Part shown: one piece after another, positions 1 to 4,999 of the stretch
Numbering within the stretch: the first letter of the stretch is position 1
Layout of the letters: every line of letters begins with the position of its first letter
Assembly (NCBI GenBank): GCA_902475515.1
Contig: CABSAB010000023.1
Location: 1-11,231 of the forward strand
Reading direction: 5' to 3'
Length of the DNA: 11,231 nucleotides
Source of the DNA: an uncultured Eubacteriales bacterium
GTDB lineage: Bacteria > Bacillota > Clostridia > Oscillospirales > Oscillospiraceae
Made by a program: the position numbers and the translations under genes
Notes under the pieces: generated by a model
The model's database searches: none
What the model saw: only the letters and a program-made list of their open reading frames with translations
Told to the model about the DNA's origin: nothing

Positions 1-24
1 TGCAAAGCGAAGTGCCCGCCGCAT

Positions 25-45
25 AGGCCGGCAATCCGCCGGCCT
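25..45. repeat. GC-rich inverted repeat 3' of the DUF1858 gene
   Basis: A perfect 8-bp inverted repeat (AGGCCGGC, five-base loop, GCCGGCCT) begins 15 bases after the DUF1858 stop codon. On the minus strand no run of T follows it, so it is not a textbook intrinsic terminator. It may still protect the mRNA 3' end, or it may be a REP-like palindrome. The rest of bases 1-59 shows nothing I can name. Confidence 0.45.
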
Positions 46-59
46 GAGTTTCATAGAAC

Positions 60-269
60 TTATTCCGCAGACGCATTGAGAAATGCGTTGAGCGCGCTCA
101 AAAACTCATCTGCATCCACACCGTGGACCATGCAGGCCTCCTCCACGGTCTCGCCGCGGGAGGACGGGCAGCCCAGGCAGTGCATACCGATGGAAAGGAA
201 CATGGGAGCGGCCTCCGGGGCAATATCGAGAATTGTACCAATGATGGTATCTTTGGTGATCTTCGTCAT
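60..269 (-). CDS. DUF1858 small CxxC protein (hybrid-cluster-protein-associated disulfide domain type)
   Basis: This 69-residue protein is almost entirely one DUF1858 domain. It opens with MTKITKDTIIGTIL, has the family's GMHCLGCP segment with CxxC at residues 31 and 34, a third Cys at 46, and ends in the usual HGVD...LNAFL helix. Such domains occur alone or fused to hybrid-cluster or other redox proteins. A thiol/redox or metal-related role is presumed but not proven. The frame stays open further upstream, but I place the start at 269: the family begins there, an AGGAGG site sits 6 bases ahead, and a strong promoter at 309-337 lies inside the would-be longer reading frame. It appears to be transcribed alone. 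Confidence 0.9.
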   Translation of the reverse strand: MTKITKDTIIGTILDIAPEAAPMFLSIGMHCLGCPSSRGETVEEACMVHGVDADEFLSALNAFLNASAE

Positions 270-308
270 GATGAACCTCCTATTTTTTATAAATGAACTG
301 TTGCGCTT

Positions 309-337
309 ATTATATCCCTTTTTTTCTCGTTTTTCAA
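309..337 (-). promoter_or_regulatory. Sigma-A promoter of the DUF1858 gene
   Basis: Read on the minus strand, TTGAAA (332-337) and TATAAT (309-314) are separated by exactly 17 bases. This is a near-consensus housekeeping promoter. Transcription should start near 302, giving a leader of roughly 33 bases with a good ribosome-binding site. The region between this promoter and the stop of the TfoX-domain gene (338-413) is AT-rich and holds nothing else I can identify. Confidence 0.8.
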
Positions 338-413
338 CCGGAAAAACATACGCCGAATAATCTTCAAATAATCCTTTCGCAAGAGTGAACAATTGTTTAA
401 AACAATAATTTGA

Positions 414-737
414 TTATTTCATCTTTTTCGGTTTTGGGACTGGCAACTCATCATAAATAGATTCCAATAACATTTTTAAAAACTCTCGATTGTCAATATC
501 ATCAACGCGCAGTAGCTTTTTCCTGCCACCAGCAACCATAGAGTCGTATTCTGCATTTGGAAGCAACTGAATCGCCGTGGGGACGGGTCTAATCAAAAAG
601 CGTTCATCGCATACATAAGCTGCAACCTTACCCTTGTAGTATATTAAATACTCGCCCATCATTCTTCGATAAAAAATATTCGGAAGCTCTGAAAGCTGAT
701 CCATCAAGAATTCCATATACTCTTTGCTTGTTGCCAT
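414..737 (-). CDS. TfoX/Sxy N-terminal domain family protein
   Basis: The 107-residue product matches the stand-alone TfoX N-terminal domain family: MATSKEYMEFLMDQL at the start, then RRMMGEYLIYYKGK (24-37) and DERFLIRP (44-51). In gamma-proteobacteria the full-length Sxy/TfoX protein activates competence genes. The short Firmicute proteins keep only this domain and their function is unknown. The Met at 737 is chosen because the family begins MATSKEY and a G-rich site (CGGGGG) lies about 7 bases upstream; the longer frame to 779 would run into the tsf terminator hairpin. The gene is clearly richer in A+T than its neighbours, and I find no promoter in the roughly 40 bases between the terminator and its start. 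It may be expressed by read-through or have been acquired recently. The lysine-rich tail (PKPKKMK) is complete. Confidence 0.85.
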   Translation of the reverse strand: MATSKEYMEFLMDQLSELPNIFYRRMMGEYLIYYKGKVAAYVCDERFLIRPVPTAIQLLPNAEYDSMVAGGRKKLLRVDDIDNREFLKMLLESIYDELPVPKPKKMK

Positions 738-777
738 TTGTACCCCCGTAAATGTCAATTTATTGCCTGGATAAAGC

Positions 778-807
778 AAAAGGCCGCTGCTTTTGCAGCG
801 GCCTTTT
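778..807 (-). terminator. Intrinsic terminator of the rpsB-tsf operon
   Basis: A perfect 13-bp inverted repeat (AAAAGGCCGCTGC, TTTT loop, GCAGCGGCCTTTT) lies 9 bases past the tsf stop. On the minus strand the GC-rich core is followed by TTTTGCTTT, so it should end rpsB-tsf transcription. Because it is A/T-flanked on both sides it could also work from the plus strand. Confidence 0.88.
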
Positions 808-816
808 CATCATCAT

Positions 817-1740
817 TTAACCCTTCAGGGCAGCGGCTACTTCGGCGGCCAGATCGGAAACTTCCTTCTCGATGCCTTCGCCGGTCATGAAGCGGGTGAA
901 CGCTTTAACGGTGATCTTACCGCCAAGCTGCTTCGCCACAGCGGCCACATGCTGCTCCACAGACACGCCCTTCTCCTTGACGAACTCCATCTGCATCAGG
1001 CAGTTCTCCTCATAGTACTTGCCGAGCTTGCCCAGAACGATCTTTTCCTTGACCTGCTGAGGCTTGGAAGCCATCTTGGGATCGTTGTCCATTTGAGCCA
1101 GCTGAATCTCCTTCTCCTTGTCCAGGGTCTCCTGAGAGACATTGGACTTGTCCAGGAACATGGGATTCATGGCGCAAATCTGCATGGCCACGTCCTTACC
1201 GAGCTCGGTAACAGCCTCAGGCGCAACACCCTCGACCTCCATGTTTACCAGAACACCAACCTTGCCGCCGGCATGGATATAGCCAACGTTCACACCGGTA
1301 TCATAGCGGACAAAGCGGCGGATCTGCAGGTTCTCGCCAATGGCAAGAATTTTGTCATTGGTCACATCGGTAACGGTCCGGTCAGTACCGGGATACGGCA
1401 TTGCCTTGAGCGCCTCAACATCGGCAGGGTTCTTCTCGGCGATCACGGCAGCAATGTCCTTCACAAAGTTCTGGAACACTTCATTCTTCGCCACGAAGTC
1501 CGTCTGGGAGTTGACCTCCACCACAACGCCAACGCCGTTTGCAGCGGTCAGCGCGTAGGAAACACCCTCGGCGGCGACCTTGCTGGCCTTCTTCTGCGCG
1601 GCGGCCATGCCCTTCTCACGAAGGTACTCTACCGCCTTATCCATATCTCCGTCGGACTCGGCCAAGGCTTTCTTGCAGTCCATCATGCCAACGCCGGTCA
1701 TCTCGCGGAGCTTCTTCACATCACTTGCGGAAAATGCCAT
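817..1740 (-). CDS. tsf: Translation elongation factor Ts
   Basis: EF-Ts is the nucleotide exchange factor that releases GDP from EF-Tu in the cytoplasm. The 307-residue protein has the N-terminal UBA-like domain with the first family signature (LREMTGVGMMDCKKAL, 11-26) and the second signature EVNSQTDFVAK (75-85). That second motif holds the TDF residues that contact EF-Tu. The dimerisation and C-terminal parts follow, ending in AAEVAAALKG. Length is normal for the longer bacterial form. The ATG at 1740 is preceded by AGGAGG at the right spacing. It lies 35 bases downstream of rpsB, the common bacterial order, and shares that promoter; the terminator hairpin follows directly. Confidence 0.98.
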   Translation of the reverse strand: MAFSASDVKKLREMTGVGMMDCKKALAESDGDMDKAVEYLREKGMAAAQKKASKVAAEGVSYALTAANGVGVVVEVNSQTDFVAKNEVFQNFVKDIAAVIAEKNPADVEALKAMPYPGTDRTVTDVTNDKILAIGENLQIRRFVRYDTGVNVGYIHAGGKVGVLVNMEVEGVAPEAVTELGKDVAMQICAMNPMFLDKSNVSQETLDKEKEIQLAQMDNDPKMASKPQQVKEKIVLGKLGKYYEENCLMQMEFVKEKGVSVEQHVAAVAKQLGGKITVKAFTRFMTGEGIEKEVSDLAAEVAAALKG

Positions 1741-1775
1741 GATTTTAACCTCCTATAGAATCTATAAAATCAAAA

Positions 1776-2537
1776 TTACTCAGCCGCGGGAGCCTCGGCA
1801 GCCTCAGGGGCCGTCTCGGGAGCGGTAGTCGCCTCAGCGGCTTCGGCCACATCCTCGCCCTGCTTGCCCTCCTGCACGGCATTAGCCATGGTGGCAGAGA
1901 TCAGCTTGATGGCACGGATGGCGTCATCGTTGCCGGGAATCACATAGTCGATCTCATCGGGATCGCAGTTGGTATCCACGATGGCGACAATGGGAATGTG
2001 CAGCTTGCGGGCCTCGGCAATGGCATTGCGCTCCTTGCGGGGGTCCACGATGAACAGAGCGCCGGGAAGCTTCTTCATCTGCTTCACACCGCCCAGATAC
2101 TTCTCGAGCTTTTCGATTTCAAGATTCAGCTTCGCGACTTCCTTTTTGGGGAGCATCGCAAAGGTGCCGTCCTCCTGCATCTTATGCAGCTGATTCAGGC
2201 GCTCCACGCGAGTCCGCATGGTCTTGAAGTTGGTGAGCATACCGCCCAGCCAGCGGGCGTTCACAAAGTACATGCCCACACGCTCCGCCTCTTCACGGAT
2301 GGCGTCCTGGGCCTGCTTTTTGGTGCCGACGAACAGCAGAGTCTCGCCGTTGGCGGCCAAATCGCGGACGAAGTTATATGCTTCCTCCAACTTTTTAACG
2401 GTTTTCTGGAGATCAATGATATAAATACCATTTCTCTCGGTGTAGATGTAGGAAGCCATTTTGGGGTTCCATCTTCTGGTCTGATGACCGAAGTGAACAC
2501 CGGCCTCCAACAGCTGCTTCATAGATACGACTGCCAT
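1776..2537 (-). CDS. rpsB: 30S ribosomal protein S2
   Basis: S2 binds the head-body junction of the 30S subunit late in assembly and helps recruit S1 where S1 is present. The 253-residue protein opens MAVVSMKQLLEAGVHFGHQT, then RRWNPKM, and carries the second family signature around PGALFIVDPRKERNAIAEA. From about residue 222 it ends in a low-complexity Ala/Glu/Pro tail (roughly 30 residues), a variable extension seen in many Firmicute S2 proteins. The start has a strong AAAGGAGG site about 8 bases upstream. It is the first gene of the rpsB-tsf operon, with a promoter about 120 bases upstream and a structured leader that may carry feedback control. Confidence 0.98.
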   Translation of the reverse strand: MAVVSMKQLLEAGVHFGHQTRRWNPKMASYIYTERNGIYIIDLQKTVKKLEEAYNFVRDLAANGETLLFVGTKKQAQDAIREEAERVGMYFVNARWLGGMLTNFKTMRTRVERLNQLHKMQEDGTFAMLPKKEVAKLNLEIEKLEKYLGGVKQMKKLPGALFIVDPRKERNAIAEARKLHIPIVAIVDTNCDPDEIDYVIPGNDDAIRAIKLISATMANAVQEGKQGEDVAEAAEATTAPETAPEAAEAPAAE

Positions 2538-2582
2538 GATAAATTTCCTCCTTTAAGTTATCCCGCCACCCCAATCATCTCC

Positions 2583-2612
2583 CCGCCAGACCGAGATTCG
2601 GCACTATGGCGG
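2583..2612 (-). promoter_or_regulatory. Structured rpsB mRNA leader, candidate autoregulatory element
   Basis: In the transcript, CCGCCA (2607-2612) can pair with TGGCGG (2583-2588), enclosing a small inner hairpin CCGA/TCGG (2598-2601 with 2591-2594). A second TGGCGG copy at 2563-2568, nearer the ribosome-binding site, could pair with the same CCGCCA instead, so two folds exclude each other. S2 feedback on rpsB leaders is established in gamma-proteobacteria; applying it here is inference. Confidence 0.4.
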
Positions 2613-2634
2613 AAATCCTTGGGTGTGTGTGGTT

Positions 2635-2650
2635 CTCTGCTTTTGCAGAG
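2635..2650 (-). promoter_or_regulatory. Short hairpin at the 5' end of the rpsB transcript
   Basis: CTCTGC-AAAA-GCAGAG (minus strand) begins 7 bases after the -10 box, so it would be the first structure of the rpsB-tsf mRNA. A stem this close to the 5' end commonly shields a message from 5'-end-dependent decay. It lacks a following T-run, so it is not a terminator on the minus strand. Confidence 0.5.
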
Positions 2651-2657
2651 CCTTTAA

Positions 2658-2686
2658 ATTATACTATATCTCCCCGCGGAATGCAA
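2658..2686 (-). promoter_or_regulatory. Sigma-A promoter of rpsB-tsf
   Basis: On the minus strand TTGCAT (2681-2686) is followed after exactly 17 bases by a perfect TATAAT (2658-2663). The start point should fall near 2651-2653, giving a leader of about 115 bases before rpsB. The -35 box is imperfect (three of six bases), but the -10 box and spacing are ideal. The promoter sits just after the ylmC-like gene, and I see no terminator between them. Confidence 0.78.
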
Positions 2687-2717
2687 GGAGAATTACCAAC
2701 TTTTTTGCGTTTCCCCG

Positions 2718-3014
2718 TTAGAATTTGCATTTTTTCCGGCAGGATTCCCGGCGGCAGGGCTCCCGGATGCGCTCCAGTTCCACCTCCACCAGAATGATAT
2801 CGCTGCCAAGCCTCCGAATGCAGCCCCAGGGGATCACATAGTCATCCTCCCGGCCAAACAGCCCAAAGAACTTCGGCCGGCCCGGCACTACCAGAGCAAC
2901 TACGTTGCCGCCGGTGCAGTCCATCACCAGGTCTGACACAAAGCCGATCCGGCAGCCATCGCAAATATTGATGACCTCCCGGCATCGAAGCTCCGAAAAT
3001 CTCACCCGCATCAT
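2718..3014 (-). CDS. YlmC/YmxH family PRC-barrel sporulation protein
   Basis: This 97-98 residue protein matches the YlmC/YmxH family: RFSELRCREVINICDG, then a PRC-barrel-like core (IGFVSDLVMD, VVALVVPG) and DDYVIPWGCIRRLGSDIILVEV. Family members are tied to sporulation by conservation and gene context; their molecular role is not settled. It lies 52 bases after sigG, as ylmC lies shortly downstream of sigG in B. subtilis, which supports the call. Two adjacent ATGs are possible (3014 and 3011); GGGAG is 4 bases from the first and 7 from the second, so 3011 is slightly favoured by spacing. Unusually it has eight cysteines, including a C-terminal tail with CRRESCRKKC. YlmC versus YmxH cannot be settled here. 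Confidence 0.85.
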   Translation of the reverse strand: MMRVRFSELRCREVINICDGCRIGFVSDLVMDCTGGNVVALVVPGRPKFFGLFGREDDYVIPWGCIRRLGSDIILVEVELERIREPCRRESCRKKCKF

Positions 3015-3066
3015 ACCACTCCCTTTTTTAACAGTCTATGCGGGTGTTTCGGCGAGATTTCCATGT

Positions 3067-3846
3067 TTACTGAACGGAGATTGCCTTTCTGAGCTGGGCA
3101 ATTGCATTCTTCTCAAGCCGCGAGACCTGGGCCTGACTGATGCCGATCTCGCCGGAGACCTCCATCTGGGTCCGGCCGTCGTAAAAGCGCAGGGCCAGAA
3201 TGCGTTTTTCCCGGTCGCCCAGGTTCTTCATAGCCTCACGCAAGGCTATGTGTTCGATCCAATTTTCGTCGGTATTTTTTTGATCCCGTACCTGATCCAT
3301 TACCGTCAGCGGGTCGCCGCCGTCGGAATAGATGGGATCATAGAGGCTCATGGGGGATGCAATGGCATCCATGGCGAAGTTGACGTCTTCCACCGGGATG
3401 CCCAATTCCTTGGCGATGTCCTCCATGGAGGGCTCCTTCTGCTTCTCTTTGATATATGCCTCCCTCGTCTGGAGGACCCGATATGCCGTATCGCGGATGC
3501 TTCTGCTGACCCGCAGAATGCTGTTATCCCGGAGATACCGCCGGATCTCGCCGGAGATCATAGGGACGCCGTAGGTGCTGAACCGGACTCCCAATGTGGG
3601 ATCAAAGTTTTCAATGGCTTTCAGCAGTCCGATGCACCCTACCTGAAACAGATCGTCCGGATTCTCCCCACTGCCGGAAAACCGCTGGATCACACTGAGC
3701 ACCAGGCGAAGATTTCCCTCCACCAGCGCATTGCGTGCTTCCCGGTCCCCTTGCTTGGACCGGGCCATCAGGGCCATCATTTCCTCATTTTTCAGAACCT
3801 TCAGTTTTGATGTGTTTACGCCGCAAATTTCAACCTTCCCAAGCAT
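3067..3846 (-). CDS. sigG: RNA polymerase sporulation sigma factor SigG
   Basis: Sigma-G directs late forespore transcription (small acid-soluble proteins, germination and spore protection genes). The 259-residue protein has the SigG-typical N-terminus KVEICGVNTSKLKVLKNEE. Region 2 spans about 41-108 (NLRLVLSVIQRF; DDLFQVGCIGLLKAI, 64-78; RFSTYGVPMISGEIRRYLRD). Region 3 follows, and region 4 has its helix-turn-helix near 224-246 (GRTQMEVSGEIGISQAQVSR). Length equals the family norm (260 in B. subtilis). The ATG at 3846 has AGGAGGG 8 bases upstream, fully buried in a stem-loop (3855-3898). Position 43 is Glu where B. subtilis SigG has Asn45. A ylmC-like gene follows, but sigE and spoIIGA are not immediately upstream as in Bacillus; a lipoprotein gene is there instead. 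Confidence 0.97.
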   Translation of the reverse strand: MLGKVEICGVNTSKLKVLKNEEMMALMARSKQGDREARNALVEGNLRLVLSVIQRFSGSGENPDDLFQVGCIGLLKAIENFDPTLGVRFSTYGVPMISGEIRRYLRDNSILRVSRSIRDTAYRVLQTREAYIKEKQKEPSMEDIAKELGIPVEDVNFAMDAIASPMSLYDPIYSDGGDPLTVMDQVRDQKNTDENWIEHIALREAMKNLGDREKRILALRFYDGRTQMEVSGEIGISQAQVSRLEKNAIAQLRKAISVQ

Positions 3847-3854
3847 ACTTTAAA

Positions 3855-3898
3855 CCCTCCTGGAAAAAATCCCAACGATAGAATTTTTCCCAGGAGGG
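3855..3898 (-). promoter_or_regulatory. Stem-loop sequestering the sigG ribosome-binding site
   Basis: In the minus-strand transcript bases 3898-3883 pair with 3870-3855 in a 16-bp stem that contains one G-U pair, closed by a 12-base loop (3871-3882). The 3' arm contains the whole AGGAGGG ribosome-binding site (3855-3861), 8 bases before the sigG ATG. No T-run follows the stem, so it is not a terminator. I recall that the B. subtilis sigG leader also folds into a hairpin that lowers translation; the same logic here is inference from a clear structure. Confidence 0.75.
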
Positions 3899-3953
3899 CC
3901 ATTTTCATTCTGCCGAAAAAGAGAAGTTATAGGGAAGCTTTGGAGGTTCTTTT

Positions 3954-4895
3954 TTAATCCGTGACCAGGAAGCCGTAGGTAGCACTTCCCTGATATGCAT
4001 CGCCGTTCCACACTGCAGTAACTACATAGATGCAGGTCCCGTCCAGAAGCTCCAGTGTGCCTTGTTCATCCAGTTCCACAGGAACCTCCTGATCCAGAAG
4101 CTTTGGATCTCCTGTATAGGCGGTTACCGTGATCTCATCTGCCTGTGGTGAAGTGCTGAGGGTAACTTTATCCGTTACAAAGCGTTTAATGGTCTGGTCC
4201 TCTCCGAGCCCCCATTGTGACGGATGCTGTCCGTCCAGTATGGTGTTGTTGGCACCGGCGGAAATGCCTTCTTCCTCCGCACTCCCACTTTCTGTATAAT
4301 TCCAGCTTCCATAGCGGTGGGGCACCACCATGGTGACCGTAAACTCCGGGGCGTCATAGCTGATATTCAGTGCCGGAATATCCCGCACTGGCTCCTCCTC
4401 CCACCATTTAGGGCCGTCAAAGAGCGCGGGAATATTGTCCTCCGGCGGGATTTGGTCTACAAAATCTTCACTGATGACCCGCACGGTCTCTGCGCTGATC
4501 TGCGCCGGATAGGATTCCATGACCATCCCCGGCCACTCGATCCGCAGGTCGCTTCCGCGGGCAATTTGATCCAATGTGATCTTTTCCCCGTCCATATTGT
4601 ATATCTCCGCATCGCCCACATGGACAACAAAATAGTCTCCGCCCATTCGATCCATTCCATTCTGGTCACTCCTACAGGCGGCCATAATGGAACTGTCATC
4701 CAACTTCTTAAAGAGCCAAACCTCCAGTGGTGCATCCATCGCATCCGCATCTTCTGCACTGGCGGTCTGCTCAGATACCGCAGCTTCCGGCGCATCCGCA
4801 GCCGGAGCACTGCCCGCCGAATCAGGTGCGCTGGAACCGCAGGAAGAAAGCAGCAGACAAAGCGCCGCAGTTAAAAACACAAAAAATTTTTTCAT
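3954..4895 (-). CDS. Secreted lipoprotein with a DUF3221-like domain, function unknown
   Basis: The 313-residue product begins with a lipoprotein signal peptide: MKK, a hydrophobic stretch, then the lipobox LLSSC with the lipidated Cys at 19. It should therefore be anchored to the outer face of the membrane. A flexible Ala/Ser/Asp/Glu linker follows (20-55). Residues about 57-142 resemble the OB-fold-like DUF3221/YobA type (YFVVHVGDAEIYNMDGEKI, then MESYPAQISAETVRVI). Residues about 170-313 form a beta-rich domain ending in YVVTAVWNG...GSATYGFLV, a pattern I associate with clostridial lipoproteins. ATG at 4895 is preferred: AGGAGG lies 8 bases ahead, whereas an in-frame GTG at 4901 would be only 2 bases away. 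Its upstream region holds an ECF-sigma-like promoter, which suggests an envelope-stress or cell-surface role. No catalytic motif is visible. Confidence 0.85.
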   Translation of the reverse strand: MKKFFVFLTAALCLLLSSCGSSAPDSAGSAPAADAPEAAVSEQTASAEDADAMDAPLEVWLFKKLDDSSIMAACRSDQNGMDRMGGDYFVVHVGDAEIYNMDGEKITLDQIARGSDLRIEWPGMVMESYPAQISAETVRVISEDFVDQIPPEDNIPALFDGPKWWEEEPVRDIPALNISYDAPEFTVTMVVPHRYGSWNYTESGSAEEEGISAGANNTILDGQHPSQWGLGEDQTIKRFVTDKVTLSTSPQADEITVTAYTGDPKLLDQEVPVELDEQGTLELLDGTCIYVVTAVWNGDAYQGSATYGFLVTD

Positions 4896-4913
4896 AGTCA
4901 CATCCTCCTACCA

Positions 4914-4943
4914 CTTAGACGAATACTTTCGTTAAAAGGTTCC
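4914..4943 (-). promoter_or_regulatory. ECF-sigma-type promoter of the lipoprotein gene
   Basis: On the minus strand GGAACC (4938-4943) is followed by TTTT and, after a 16-base spacer, by CGTCTAAG (4914-4921). GGAAC(C/T)-N16-CGTC is the usual layout of extracytoplasmic-function sigma promoters, and I see no sigma-A pair in this gap. The spacer contains the small palindrome ACGAA/TTCGT. The mRNA leader would be very short, only about 10-15 bases before the ATG. No ECF sigma gene lies in the window. Confidence 0.55.
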
Positions 4944-4964
4944 CCCACTCACAGATAAATTATG

Positions 4965-4993
4965 AAAATCGCTTCCACCGCAGCGGAAGCGAT
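4965..4993 (-). terminator. Probable terminator after folD
   Basis: A 9-bp stem (ATCGCTTCC with GGAAGCGAT, 8-base loop) starts 6 bases beyond the folD stop. On the minus strand it runs into TTTCATAATTTAT. The T-tract is imperfect, but the position fits the end of the dxs-to-folD operon and it separates it from the lipoprotein promoter. Confidence 0.7.
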
Positions 4994-4999
4994 CCTTGC

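Noticed and set aside
392..406. Small AT-only inverted repeat after the TfoX-domain gene
   Set aside because: The stem is only 5 A/T-rich pairs with a 5-base loop, too weak to call a terminator.
738..777. TTGACA close to the TfoX-domain gene as a -35 box
   Set aside because: A 17-base spacer would put the -10 box inside the coding region, and no TATAAT-like sequence is there.
793..1758. 321-codon open frame on the plus strand opposite tsf, slightly longer than tsf itself
   Set aside because: Its His/Leu-rich translation matches no family and mirrors the highly conserved tsf codons; it has no ribosome-binding site. It is an antisense shadow.
2905..3810. 301-codon plus-strand frame opposite sigG and the ylmC-like gene
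   Set aside because: It covers two unmistakable minus-strand genes, has no recognisable domain and no translation signal.
3906..3932. Possible sigma-F/sigma-G promoter for sigG (CTATA, 15 bases, CAGAATG on the minus strand)
   Set aside because: The -10 box matches only in part and the spacing to the -35-like box is about 3 bases short of the sigma-G norm. A forespore promoter is expected here, but I cannot place it with confidence.
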